DNA from: Streptomyces sp. VRA16 Mangrove soil | Lineage (GTDB): Bacteria > Actinomycetota > Actinomycetes > Streptomycetales > Streptomycetaceae | Direction: 5' to 3' | NCBI RefSeq assembly: GCF_017377775.1 | Contig: NZ_JAFVLN010000012.1 | Span: forward strand, 238,167 to 302,166 | Length of the DNA: 64,000 nucleotides | Shown here: in pieces, positions 16,801 through 24,767 of the stretch | Layout: each line of letters begins with the position of its first letter | How positions within the stretch are numbered: the stretch's first letter is position 1 | Program-made: the position numbers and the translations under genes | The notes under the pieces: model-generated | What the model was told of the DNA's origin: nothing | What the model saw: the letters and a program-made list of their open reading frames with translations, nothing else | The model's database searches: none

Positions 16801-17820
16801 TCAGTCCTGCATCGGGAACCAGCCGTGCCCCGCGTACCAGTGCCCGCCCGCGTCGAGGTGTCCGAGCACGGCGCGCTGCACGCTCGTGCGCCGGGGCAGC
16901 CGGTCGCGCGGGGTCTCGGTACCGCCGAAGACGAAGGCGACCGGGGTGTCGTCCTCCGGCTCGTCCGAGGCGTACGCGGTGCGGAAGCGGTCCTGGAAGC
17001 GGATGATGTTGGAGTCGGGCGGCAGGTACCTCCTCAACTGCCGGTCCAGGAGCCAGGAGTGGCAGACCGCGACCCGGATCTCCTCCTCGGGGAAGTGCCG
17101 CGCGAAGAACGTCCGGGCCCGCGCGATCGCGTCGTCACAGAGCCCGGGTGTCATCGGCCCGAGGAAGTCGGGGATGTGCACGCTCAGGCACGGATCGCCG
17201 GGCCCCGCCGCGAGCCCTTCCCCTGCCACGGCCTCCCCGGTGCGCCGCCCGAGCCGTGCCCGCTCGAACTGGAGCCGCCCCAACTGGTAGAGCTCGCCGC
17301 GGAAGTGCCGGGTCGGCCACCAGGGCACGAGCAGCCCGGTGGTGCCGAACCGCCTGCGGTGCACGGCCATGTTGCGGCCCAGATCGGCGAAGGTGCGCCG
17401 GGAGACGTCGGCGGGGACGCCGCGTTCCTCGTGGAATCGGTACGCGTACGGCAGCGCGGCGACGAACACCAGCACCGCGAAGCAGCGCCCCAGCACCCCC
17501 GTCCCGGCGGGGAGGACGGGCAGTCCCGTCCCCTCGCCCGGGGCGCCCGTGGGCCGCCACAGCAGCCCGCTCACGGCCCGCCCCAGCAGCTCGCTCAGCT
17601 CGGGCGACCGCCTCACCTGCTCGGCCAGGGAGAGGAGCTGCGCGATGTCCTCGTGCGGGACGGCCAGGTCGACGAGGACGCCCGGCAGCTGGTCCGGCTC
17701 CGGGAGACCGGCCTCCAGCCACGGTATGTCCGGGTTCTCCAGGGACTCCAGCCACGTCGCACAGGTCTCGTCCGCCTTCAGGGCGTCCAGCAGCATCACG
17801 GCAGTTGTCGCAGCAGTCAT
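16801..17820 (-). CDS. Acyltransferase-domain protein (NAT_N plus GNAT-like C-terminal domain)
   Basis: A 339-residue cytosolic protein. An N-terminal helical part (residues 1-135, MLLDALKADETCATWLESLENPD ...) is followed by a C-terminal region with LSVHIPDFLGPMTPGLCDDAIARARTFFARHF, VAVCHSWLLDRQLRRYLPPDSNIIRFQDRF and a final VFGGTETPRDRLPRRTSVQRAVLGHLDAGGHWYAGHGWF block. This order is that of the uncharacterised actinomycete acyltransferase family with GNAT-like fold. Its ATG overlaps the stop of a decayed PucR-like frame (ATGA at 17817-17820), suggesting it was once translationally coupled to a regulator. Substrate unknown. Confidence 0.7.
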   Translation of the reverse strand: MTAATTAVMLLDALKADETCATWLESLENPDIPWLEAGLPEPDQLPGVLVDLAVPHEDIAQLLSLAEQVRRSPELSELLGRAVSGLLWRPTGAPGEGTGLPVLPAGTGVLGRCFAVLVFVAALPYAYRFHEERGVPADVSRRTFADLGRNMAVHRRRFGTTGLLVPWWPTRHFRGELYQLGRLQFERARLGRRTGEAVAGEGLAAGPGDPCLSVHIPDFLGPMTPGLCDDAIARARTFFARHFPEEEIRVAVCHSWLLDRQLRRYLPPDSNIIRFQDRFRTAYASDEPEDDTPVAFVFGGTETPRDRLPRRTSVQRAVLGHLDAGGHWYAGHGWFPMQD

Positions 17821-18080
17821 GGGCTCAACGTACGCGCCCGCCGGGCCACCAGGGCGGCCGTCAGGTGCTGCGGATCGCCGGGGCGGGCCGGGGAGAGACC
17901 GGTGGGGCGGACGATGCGGCGGATACGGTGGCCGACGGTGTCCAGGGGGACGTGCAGCGCGGCCGCACACCCCGCGCGGGTCGATGCCGTGGCGGCGCCG
18001 CCGCACCCGAACGCCCTCGGCGAGGCGGGCGTACGCCCGCCCCATCGGCGCGCGTCGCGGAGACTGACGCGACCGCTCAC
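17817..18080 (-). pseudogene. Remnant of a PucR-type transcriptional regulator (C-terminal HTH)
   Basis: The 87-residue frame ends CAAALHVPLDTVGHRIRRIV, then a TG-x-DP-like segment (PTGLSPARPGDPQHLTAALVARRARTLS). This closely follows the PucR C-terminal helix-turn-helix consensus (xxLHVHRNTVxYRLRRIEELTG ... LxLALxARR). Upstream of about 17985 this frame turns into low-quality sequence, while another frame reads RAYARLAEGVRVRRRRHG, as if a frameshift separated them. No N-terminal GGDEF-like/PucR body is present before the hairpin at 18127. I read it as the 3' end of a deleted regulator gene. Its stop overlaps the acyltransferase start. Confidence 0.5.
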
Positions 18081-18126
18081 CCAGGCCGCGGATCGCCCTG
18101 CCGCTCCCTCCCCACTCCGTGACGGA

Positions 18127-18169
18127 AAGAGGCACCCTGGAAGTCGAAGACCGACCCAGGGTGCCTCTT
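18127..18169. terminator. 14-bp perfect hairpin upstream of the DUF6343 gene
   Basis: Arms 18127-18140 and 18156-18169 (AAGAGGCACCCTGG and its exact complement) flank a 15-base loop. On the minus strand a short T run follows the stem (CTCTTTCC), fitting a weak intrinsic terminator. On the plus strand it would form a hairpin in the 5' leader of the gene at 18196, ending 26 bases before its ATG. Both roles remain possible. Confidence 0.6.
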
Positions 18170-18195
18170 CTCCTCACCGCGCGGAGGTGACGGCC

Positions 18196-18465
18196 ATGCA
18201 GCACCATCTGGTCCGTACCGGTGACGAACCGGTCACCGCCCGCAGCCCCCTGCGGCTGCGCCTTGGCCTCGCCCTTTTCGGCCTGCTGTGGACGACGGCG
18301 GGCACGATCGCGTTCCTCTTCGCGCACCGCCCCGGCTGGGCCCTGGCCTGCGGCGCCCTCTGGCTGATCACGACGGTCGACCTGTTCATGATCACCCGCC
18401 ATATCCGCCAGGGCCCGCATTATCAGCCGGGGCGTGACGTCCCGCCGTACCGGAAAGCGCCCTGA
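18196..18465 (+). CDS. Small two-TM protein, DUF6343-like
   Basis: An 89-residue protein. The ATG at 18196 has GCGGAGG 8 bases upstream. It has two membrane helices (GLALFGLLWTTAGTIAFLF and ALACGALWLITTVDLFMIT) separated by a short AHRPGW loop, and a C-terminal HYQPGRDVPPYRKAP tail. This matches a small Streptomyces family (DUF6343) of unknown function. It is convergent with the TPR gene, with 12 bases between stop codons. Confidence 0.75.
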   Translation: MQHHLVRTGDEPVTARSPLRLRLGLALFGLLWTTAGTIAFLFAHRPGWALACGALWLITTVDLFMITRHIRQGPHYQPGRDVPPYRKAP

Positions 18466-18477
18466 CGGCGGGCCCGG

Positions 18478-18840
18478 CTACTCCTCGAACCGGGCGGCGG
18501 CCACGTACTCCGGCTGCGGATCGAGCGCCGCGGCGAGCCGGAAGTGCCGCCGGGCCTGCTGCGGCCGGGCGGCCCGCTCGTAGGTGCGGGCCAGTGCGAA
18601 GTGCGCGAACGCGTTGTCCGGTTCCCGCTCCAGGACGATGGAGAACTCCAGCTCCGCGGCCCGGAGTTGAGCGGCGGCGAAGAACGCGCGGGCACGCAGC
18701 AGCCGCGCCGCGGTGTTCTCCGGGTGCGCGGCGACCACGTCGTCGAGCAGCTTCACCGCACCGCGGGGGTCCCGCGCGGCGAGCAGTTGCTCCGCGGCGC
18801 GGAAGTCGATGACGTACGTCTCCGGGGTGGCGTCGGACAC
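18478..18840 (-). CDS. Small tetratricopeptide-repeat protein
   Basis: A 120-residue protein made almost wholly of three TPR units (AAEQLLAARDPRGAVKLLDDVVAAHPENTAAR, LLRARAFFAAAQLRAAELEFSIVL and FAHFALARTYERAARPQQARRHFRLAAALDP). The GTG start at 18838-18840 is preceded by GGAAGGGAG at good spacing; the frame upstream has no coding character. It has no enzymatic domain and is likely an adaptor. The same strand carries DUF3592 and coaE upstream with an 82-base gap. Confidence 0.82.
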   Translation of the reverse strand: MSDATPETYVIDFRAAEQLLAARDPRGAVKLLDDVVAAHPENTAARLLRARAFFAAAQLRAAELEFSIVLEREPDNAFAHFALARTYERAARPQQARRHFRLAAALDPQPEYVAAARFEE

Positions 18841-18922
18841 GGTGCACTCCCTTCCGGTGTCGACCACGTCAACGCCGTGGCCGGTAACCGCTATTCCTGC
18901 CCACCGGGCACTGCGGGGACAC

Positions 18923-19306
18923 TCAGCCCAGCGCCACCGCGAGCCCCATGCCGACGAGCACCAGGACCGCACCGGCGATCATGAATCCCCGGTCGACGCC
19001 GGGCCGTTCCCCGCCGAGCACGACCGTCTCGCGCGGGTCCTCGGTGTCGTACGCGACGCTGACGACACCGCCGGCGGGCAGCGGGCGGTGCCGGCCGGCC
19101 GGGACCGGTGAGACGACCTCTATGACCTGCCCGTCGGCGGTCGCGAACTGCAGCAGCGGCCGGTCGGAACCCGGCTGCGGCGGCTTGACCAGCGCCTCGA
19201 CGACATTTCCCGCCGCCCGGATGCGCCGGGTGCGCCGCAGCCCGTAGGCACCCGCGAGCAGGGCGACGAGCCCGCCGAGCGCGGTGAACGCGGCGAGGAC
19301 GATCAC
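18923..19306 (-). CDS. DUF3592-domain membrane protein
   Basis: A 127-residue protein with an N-terminal helix (VLAAFTALGGLVALLAGAYGL) and a C-terminal helix (FMIAGAVLVLVGMGLAVAL). Between them is a small beta domain containing LQFATADGQVIEVVSPVPAG and VSVAYDTEDPRETVV, the conserved DUF3592 core in which VxYDPxDP is diagnostic. Function unknown. The GTG start overlaps the coaE stop by 4 bases (GTGA), so both are probably one operon. Confidence 0.85.
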   Translation of the reverse strand: MIVLAAFTALGGLVALLAGAYGLRRTRRIRAAGNVVEALVKPPQPGSDRPLLQFATADGQVIEVVSPVPAGRHRPLPAGGVVSVAYDTEDPRETVVLGGERPGVDRGFMIAGAVLVLVGMGLAVALG

Positions 19307-19911
19307 CGGGACGCGGCGCGCGCCCGGCGCACCAGGTCGTCCCAGACCGTGTCGACCTGCTCGGTCAGCTTCTCCAGGGGTACGTCGTTGTCGATCACGA
19401 CGTCGGCGACGGCGAGCCGCTTCTCTCGGGTGGCCTGCGCGGCCATCCGGGCGCGGGCGTCCTCCTCGGTCATGCCGCGCAGCCGGGTCAGCCGGTCGAG
19501 CTGGGTCTCGGGACTCGCGTCGACGACGATGACGAGGTCGTAGAGCGGCGCGAGGGAGTTCTCTGCCAGCAGCGGTACGTCGTGCACGACGACGGAGTCC
19601 TGGCCGGCCGTCGCCTCCAGTTCCGCGGAGCGGGCCCCGACGAGCGGGTGCACGATCCTGTTGAGGGTGGCCAGCCGCTCGGCGTCCGCGAAGACGATCG
19701 ACCCGAGCTTCGGCCGGTCGAGACCGCCGTCGGGCCCGAGGATCCCCTCCCCGAACGCCTCGACGACGGCCGCGAGCCCCGGCGTACCGGGCTCGACGAC
19801 TTCGCGGGCGATCCGGTCCGCGTCGATCAGGACCGCGCCCCGCTCCACCAGGAGCCGGGACACCTCGCTCTTGCCGGCACCGATGCCGCCGGTCAGCCCC
19901 ACCTTCAACAT
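19303..19911 (-). CDS. coaE: Dephospho-CoA kinase
   Basis: A 202-residue kinase catalysing the last step of coenzyme A synthesis, ATP-dependent phosphorylation of the 3' hydroxyl of dephospho-CoA. The P-loop GLTGGIGAGKS is at residues 5-15. IDADRIAREVVEPGTPGL is the substrate-binding segment, LNRIVHPLV the hinge, VVHDVPLLAENSL the LID-adjacent strand, and LRGMTEEDARARMAAQ the lid helix. C-terminal VADVVIDNDVPLEKLTEQVD completes the family pattern. Length is normal for the single-domain type. Confidence 0.97.
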   Translation of the reverse strand: MLKVGLTGGIGAGKSEVSRLLVERGAVLIDADRIAREVVEPGTPGLAAVVEAFGEGILGPDGGLDRPKLGSIVFADAERLATLNRIVHPLVGARSAELEATAGQDSVVVHDVPLLAENSLAPLYDLVIVVDASPETQLDRLTRLRGMTEEDARARMAAQATREKRLAVADVVIDNDVPLEKLTEQVDTVWDDLVRRARAASR

Positions 19912-19934
19912 AAGCGGAAGCTTAGGCGCTGCGA

Positions 19935-20873
19935 TCAGGCGTCGCCTTCCCGTTCCGCCAGGAACCTCTCGAATTCCAGGCCGATCTCGTCCGCCGACGG
20001 GATCTCCACCGGCTCGGCCAGCATGTTCCCCCGGGACTCGGCCCCGGCGGCCGCGTCGTACTGGTGCTCAAGGCCCTGGACGAGCGAGACGAGCTCCTCG
20101 TCGCCCTCCTGGACCTGCCGGTCGATCTCCGTCTGCGTACGGTGCGCCTCGGTGCGCAGCGCGTGCGCGATGCCCGGCAGGACGAGCCCGGTCGCGCCCG
20201 TGATCGCCTCCAGGACCGTGAGCGCCGCGTCCGGGTACGCCGAGCGCGCGATGTAGTGCGGTACGTGCGCGGCGACACCGAGCACGTCGAACCCGGCCTC
20301 CATCAGCCGGTACTCGACCAGCGCCGCCGCGCTGCCCGGCACCTGCGCCTCGTCGAAGGGGCTGCGGTGGCCCGGCACCAGCTCCGTACGGTTCCCGTGC
20401 GGCGTGAGGCCCACCGGGCGGGTGTGCGGGACGCCCATCGGAATGCCGTGGAAGTTGACGGCCAGGCGTACGCCGAGCCGCTCCATGATCTGCTGGACGG
20501 CCGCCGAGAACCGCTCCCACTCCACGTCCGGCTCCGGGCCGGAGAGCAGCAGGAAGGGCGCCCCGGTGGCGTCCTGCACGAGCCGCACCTCGATCGCGGG
20601 GATCTCGTAGTCGGTCCAGCGGTCGCGCTGGAACGTCAGCAGTGGACGACGGGCCCGGTAGTCGACGAGCCGGTCGTGGTCGAAGCGTGCGACGACCTGG
20701 TGCGGCAGCGAGTCGAGCAGCCGCTCCACGATCTGGTCGCCGGTCTCGCCCGCGTCGATGTATCCGTCGAAGTGGTAGAGCATGACAAGGCCGGCGGACT
20801 CCTGGGCGAGCGCCATGTCGACCGTGGCCAGGCCCTTCGGCTCCCATGTGTACAAATCCTGCGGATCAAGCAC
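19935..20873 (-). CDS. PAC2-family protein (proteasome-assembly-chaperone-like)
   Basis: A 312-residue protein of the PAC2 family, related to the eukaryotic proteasome assembly chaperone 2 and common in actinobacteria that possess proteasomes. Family features: VMLYHFDGYIDAGETGDQIVERLL near the N-terminus, VLLSGPEPDVEWERF, FHGIPMGVPHTRPVGLTPHG and GVAAHVPHYIARSAYPDAALTVLEAI. The C-terminal 60 residues are acidic and helical (TQTEIDRQVQEGDEELVSLVQGLEHQYD). Biological role in bacteria is not settled. GTG start; a 155-base gap separates it from the amine oxidase gene. Confidence 0.9.
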   Translation of the reverse strand: MLDPQDLYTWEPKGLATVDMALAQESAGLVMLYHFDGYIDAGETGDQIVERLLDSLPHQVVARFDHDRLVDYRARRPLLTFQRDRWTDYEIPAIEVRLVQDATGAPFLLLSGPEPDVEWERFSAAVQQIMERLGVRLAVNFHGIPMGVPHTRPVGLTPHGNRTELVPGHRSPFDEAQVPGSAAALVEYRLMEAGFDVLGVAAHVPHYIARSAYPDAALTVLEAITGATGLVLPGIAHALRTEAHRTQTEIDRQVQEGDEELVSLVQGLEHQYDAAAGAESRGNMLAEPVEIPSADEIGLEFERFLAEREGDA

Positions 20874-21029
20874 AGTGACCGCTCCTCCTCGTGTTCATCC
20901 AGGGGAACGCGTACGAAGGGCGCGGACATTCCCGTCCGCCCGTCTCCCGTCACCACCCTTCCGCGGAAGCGCTCCGCGCCCTTCTCTTTCCGCCGTTTCT
21001 CAGCCGCCTCTTACGGACGCACCGACCGC

Positions 21030-22646
21030 TTAACCCGCCATCACGCGCGCGTGCAGCTTGCCGACGGCCCGGCGTGCCGACGTGAACGCGCCGTGCTGCC
21101 AGGCGTCCGTGTAGCTGAGCCAGTCACCCGCGAAGTAGACGCGGCCCGTGGGCTCGTTGAGCGGCTTGTAGCGCACGTCGTCGGGTCCGCCCGGTGTGTT
21201 GTGCCAGGCGGCCTCCAGGTGCGGGGTCTGCCGCCAGTGGTGCGAGAAGGACGAGGCGAGTTCGGTGCGGTACTTCTCGCCGTAGATCTTCACGCCCTGC
21301 GCGACGGCCCGCGCCTCGCGCGCCGCCGGGCTCAGCTTCGCGTACGCGTCGGCGTCACCGTCGTAGTTGTAGTACCCGATCATGACGCCGCGCTCGCCGT
21401 GGAACCCGTACGACGGGTGCCAGATGTGGCTGAGGTCCATGTCGGTCTCGGTGATGCCGCCGTAGATGTTGTGATCGAGCTCCCACCAGCGGGACTTGTA
21501 CTCCAGGCCGATCTTTCCGGCGGACTGCGGGGTGATGGCCTCCAGGGCGCTCTGCACGCCGGAGCCGAGGTTGTGCGGGATCTTGGCGAGGATGTTGGGC
21601 GGCAGCGCGCCGACGCAGTAGTCGGCCTCGACGGACCGGGTCCGCCCGCCCTGTGTGTACGTGACGACGACGCCGTCGCCCTTGTCGGTGATTCTGCTGA
21701 CGACGGCCCCGGTCCGCACCTTGTGCGCGCCTATGGCCCTGGTCAGCGCCTTGGGTATCTGGTCCATGCCGCCGACCGGCTGGAACATCAGCATGGCCTG
21801 GTCGAAGCCGAACTCGAAGGAGAAGTACCGGCCGACGCCGCTCGCGAGCACGTCGGACGCGGACGGGATGCCGCCGAGCAGCACTCCAGGTGTGCCGGTG
21901 GCGGCGGGCACGGTCGTGTAGCCGCGCCGCTCGCCGCCCTCGTAGGTCAGCTTGTCGCCCAGCTCACCGAAGTCCTTGAGGAATTCGACGAGTTGCTCCT
22001 GGTCGGTGGCGGTCAGCTCCTTGTCGAGGGCGCCCTTGTTCGTGGCCTTCGCCAGCAGCTCGGACACATAGCCGTACACGTCGGCCTTGGCGGTGCGGTA
22101 GCGCATCGGCTCGGTCATGCCGGCCGACTCGTTGAAGATGTAGGCATCGGCGTTGGTGTTGGTGAACACCTCGACGGGGACGCCGAGTTCACGGCAGTAG
22201 TCGAGGGTGACCATCCACTGCGGGAGCCGCGCGGGCCCGGCGTTCATGTACTGCCCGTCGCTGAAACGCGCGGTCTGCTTGTTGCCGTAGAGGTCGGTGG
22301 TCGAATCGCCGCCCCGCACCGTGAAGTTGCGGCCGCCGGTCCGGTCCCTGGCCTCCAGGATCGTACAGTCGTAGCCGGCCTTGCCGAGTTCGTACGCGGT
22401 GGCGAGCCCGGCGATGCCGCCTCCCACGATCACCACCTTGGCGGCGCCCCGCCCGGTCAGCGTGAAGTCCCCGGACTGCGGTGCCCGGTAAGGGAGTTCG
22501 CGCTGCGCGGCCTGCGCCGTGGGGGCGAGTCCGAGGGCGCCCATGGTGGCGAACATCGCCCCCGCGCCCCCGGTGAGCCCGACGTTCCGCAGAAAGCTCC
22601 GCCGACTGGTTCCCGTACCTGCCGTCTGCTGCCGCACTGCTGCCAT
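21030..22646 (-). CDS. Tat-exported flavin monoamine oxidase / L-amino-acid oxidase type
   Basis: A 538-residue flavoenzyme. The N-terminus has a twin-arginine signal (TSRRSFLRNVGLTGGAGAMFATMGALGLAPTAQA), so it is exported folded. The FAD-binding motif is VVIVGGGIAGLATAYELGKAGYDCTILEARDRTGGR near residues 68-105. The C-terminal FYAGEW-equivalent reads VYFAGDWLSYTDAWQHGAFTSAR, contacting the flavin. Members oxidise amines or L-amino acids to aldehydes or keto acids with ammonia and peroxide; substrate cannot be fixed from the sequence. Monocistronic, between PAC2 and rpsA, with a terminator at 22840-22873 separating it from rpsA. Confidence 0.9.
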   Translation of the reverse strand: MAAVRQQTAGTGTSRRSFLRNVGLTGGAGAMFATMGALGLAPTAQAAQRELPYRAPQSGDFTLTGRGAAKVVIVGGGIAGLATAYELGKAGYDCTILEARDRTGGRNFTVRGGDSTTDLYGNKQTARFSDGQYMNAGPARLPQWMVTLDYCRELGVPVEVFTNTNADAYIFNESAGMTEPMRYRTAKADVYGYVSELLAKATNKGALDKELTATDQEQLVEFLKDFGELGDKLTYEGGERRGYTTVPAATGTPGVLLGGIPSASDVLASGVGRYFSFEFGFDQAMLMFQPVGGMDQIPKALTRAIGAHKVRTGAVVSRITDKGDGVVVTYTQGGRTRSVEADYCVGALPPNILAKIPHNLGSGVQSALEAITPQSAGKIGLEYKSRWWELDHNIYGGITETDMDLSHIWHPSYGFHGERGVMIGYYNYDGDADAYAKLSPAAREARAVAQGVKIYGEKYRTELASSFSHHWRQTPHLEAAWHNTPGGPDDVRYKPLNEPTGRVYFAGDWLSYTDAWQHGAFTSARRAVGKLHARVMAG

Positions 22647-22839
22647 GTGCAGGCTCCCGTCGCGATCAAGAGTGATCTTGCATGACGCGGAGATCCTGAC
22701 AACGCCCTGTTACGGCACACGAGCAACTGTTGTATCGCCCATGTTTCCAGCCTCCAGGGCACGGGGAACCGCGCGAGCGACCAGGACGAACCGAGACCCG
22801 CGAACGGGGGGAAGCCCCTACCGCGCGACGGCGCAACGA

Positions 22840-22873
22840 CAGTGGGCCCGCACCAAAAGGTGCGGGCCCACTG
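22840..22873 (-). terminator. rpsA intrinsic terminator
   Basis: A perfect 15-bp GC-rich stem (22840-22854 with 22859-22873) closes an AAAA loop (TTTT on the minus strand). It begins 26 bases past the rpsA stop. No long U tract follows, as is usual in Streptomyces. Confidence 0.85.
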
Positions 22874-22899
22874 TCAACTACCTGCTAGCGCAGAGCGAT

Positions 22900-24402
22900 T
22901 CAGCTCTGGCCGCCGGCCAGCTTCTCGCGAAGCGCGGCGAGCGCCTCGTCCGAAGCGAGCGCGCCGGAGTTGTCGTCCGACTCCGAGGAGTACGAACCGC
23001 CACCGGACGCGGCCGGAGCCGCACCGGCGCCGGCGACGGCACCCTCGGCCTCGGCCTGCGCGTCGGCCTCGCGGGACTTGATGACCTGAGCCTGGTGCTG
23101 CTCGAAGCGCTGCTGCGCCTCGGCGTACTGGGTCTCCCAGGCCTCGCGCTGGGTCTCGAAGCCCTCGAGCCAGTCGTTGGTCTCGGGGTCGAAGCCCTCG
23201 GGGTAGATGTAGTTGCCCTGGTCGTCGTAGGACGCGGCCATGCCGTACAGGGTCGGGTCGAACTCGACGGCCGACGGGTCGGCGCCGAAGGCCTCGTTGG
23301 CCTGCTTCAGCGAGAGGCTGATGCGGCGACGCTCGAGGTCGATGTCGATGACCTTGACGAAGATCTCGTCGTTGACCTGGACGACCTGCTCCGGGATCTC
23401 CACGTGGCGCTCGGCCAGCTCGGAGATGTGGACCAGACCCTCGATGCCCTCGTCGACACGGACGAACGCACCGAACGGAACGAGCTTCGTGACCTTACCC
23501 GGGACGACCTGACCGATCTGGTGCGTACGGGCGAACTGCTGCCACGGGTCCTCCTGCGTCGCCTTCAGCGACAGGGAGACACGCTCGCGGTCCATGTCCA
23601 CGTCGAGGACCTCGACGGTGACTTCCTGGCCGACCTCGACAACCTCGGACGGGTGGTCGATGTGCTTCCAGGACAGCTCGGAGACGTGGACGAGACCGTC
23701 GACGCCACCCAGGTCCACGAAGGCACCGAAGTTGACGATCGAGGAAACGACGCCGGAGCGGACCTGACCCTTCTGCAGGGTGGTGAGGAACGTCTGGCGC
23801 ACCTCGGACTGGGTCTGCTCGAGCCAGGCACGGCGGGACAGGACCACGTTGTTGCGGTTCTTGTCCAGCTCGATGATCTTCGCCTCGAGCTCCTTGCCCA
23901 CGTAAGGCTGGAGGTCGCGAACGCGACGCATCTCGACGAGGGAGGCCGGCAGGAAGCCACGGAGGCCGATGTCGAGGATGAGACCACCCTTGACGACCTC
24001 GATGACGGTACCGGTGACGATGCCGTCCTCTTCCTTGATCTTCTCGATGGTGCCCCACGCACGCTCGTACTGCGCGCGCTTCTTCGAGAGGATCAGGCGG
24101 CCTTCCTTGTCCTCCTTCTGGAGAACCAGGGCCTCGATCTCGTCGCCGACCTTGACGACCTCGTTGGGGTCGACGTCGTGCTTGATCGAGAGCTCGCGGC
24201 TCGGGATGACACCTTCGGTCTTGTAACCGATGTCGAGGAGAACCTCGTCCCGGTCAACCTTGACGATGACGCCGTCGACGATGTCGCCATCGTTGAAGTA
24301 CTTGATCGTCTCGTCGATGGCGGCGAGGAAAGCTTCCTCGTTACCGATGTCGTTGACCGCAACCTGCGGGGTGGTGGCGGTGGTCTCGGTGCTGCTCGTC
24401 AT
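22900..24402 (-). CDS. rpsA: 30S ribosomal protein S1
   Basis: A 500-residue protein that helps load mRNA on the 30S subunit. I chose ATG 24402 (MTSSTETTATTPQ), the usual Streptomyces N-terminus; an in-frame ATG 24 bases upstream is unlikely. Four S1 OB-fold domains follow, roughly at residues 36-105, 123-190, 208-277 and 294-364, each with the GxVxxIxxFGAFVDLGGVDGLVHVSELS-like pattern in domains 3 and 4. The first two are more divergent. The C-terminal 120 residues are acidic, Gln-rich and then Gly/Ser-rich, as in actinobacterial S1. A promoter and a leader of about 190 bases precede it. Confidence 0.98.
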   Translation of the reverse strand: MTSSTETTATTPQVAVNDIGNEEAFLAAIDETIKYFNDGDIVDGVIVKVDRDEVLLDIGYKTEGVIPSRELSIKHDVDPNEVVKVGDEIEALVLQKEDKEGRLILSKKRAQYERAWGTIEKIKEEDGIVTGTVIEVVKGGLILDIGLRGFLPASLVEMRRVRDLQPYVGKELEAKIIELDKNRNNVVLSRRAWLEQTQSEVRQTFLTTLQKGQVRSGVVSSIVNFGAFVDLGGVDGLVHVSELSWKHIDHPSEVVEVGQEVTVEVLDVDMDRERVSLSLKATQEDPWQQFARTHQIGQVVPGKVTKLVPFGAFVRVDEGIEGLVHISELAERHVEIPEQVVQVNDEIFVKVIDIDLERRRISLSLKQANEAFGADPSAVEFDPTLYGMAASYDDQGNYIYPEGFDPETNDWLEGFETQREAWETQYAEAQQRFEQHQAQVIKSREADAQAEAEGAVAGAGAAPAASGGGSYSSESDDNSGALASDEALAALREKLAGGQS

Positions 24403-24426
24403 GTGGGAAAGGGCTCCGGCGGACAT

Positions 24427-24767
24427 TGAAAGTCGGTGGGTACTGCTACGCCGGGAGCCTGTTTCGCACCGAAGAAGCCGGACAGCCTAAGAGGCGACCC
24501 GCCCGTGAACCGGGAGGCGCCTCGACAACCGAGGGGACATGCAACAGATGCGAGCACAGCCTGCTATGTCTGAGGTGCGCAGGCCCGCAGCGCAACTTGT
24601 AGCATACGGGGGCAGCCGGACAGGGTCAATGCGCGAAGGCGCACACCCGGGGCGGATCGCCGCATACCCGGCACAATTCGTGTCTCACGAGGCCACGCGG
24701 GCCGCAGGACCCGCCGCAGTGCCCGCAGATTAATACCAGGGAGCCGATCATCCAAGAGTCCGGACCA
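24427..24767. other. Intergenic region between divergent rpsA and a methyltransferase gene
   Basis: No gene is seen in these 341 bases. It holds the rpsA promoter (24601-24629) and the distal part of its leader. Within the leader an imperfect hairpin has outer arms GAGGCG/CGCCTC (24491-24496 and 24518-24523) and an inner CCCG/CGGG pair. The rightward methyltransferase gene starts at 24768 without a strong ribosome site. Confidence 0.7.
24601..24629 (-). promoter_or_regulatory. Housekeeping (HrdB-type) promoter of rpsA
   Basis: Read on the minus strand: TTGACC (-35, plus-strand 24624-24629), exactly 17 bases, then TATGCT (-10, plus-strand 24601-24606). Both hexamers are close to the sigma-70/HrdB consensus and lie in the only AT-richer stretch of this gap. 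Predicted transcription start is near 24594, giving a leader of about 190 bases before the rpsA ATG. Confidence 0.75.
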
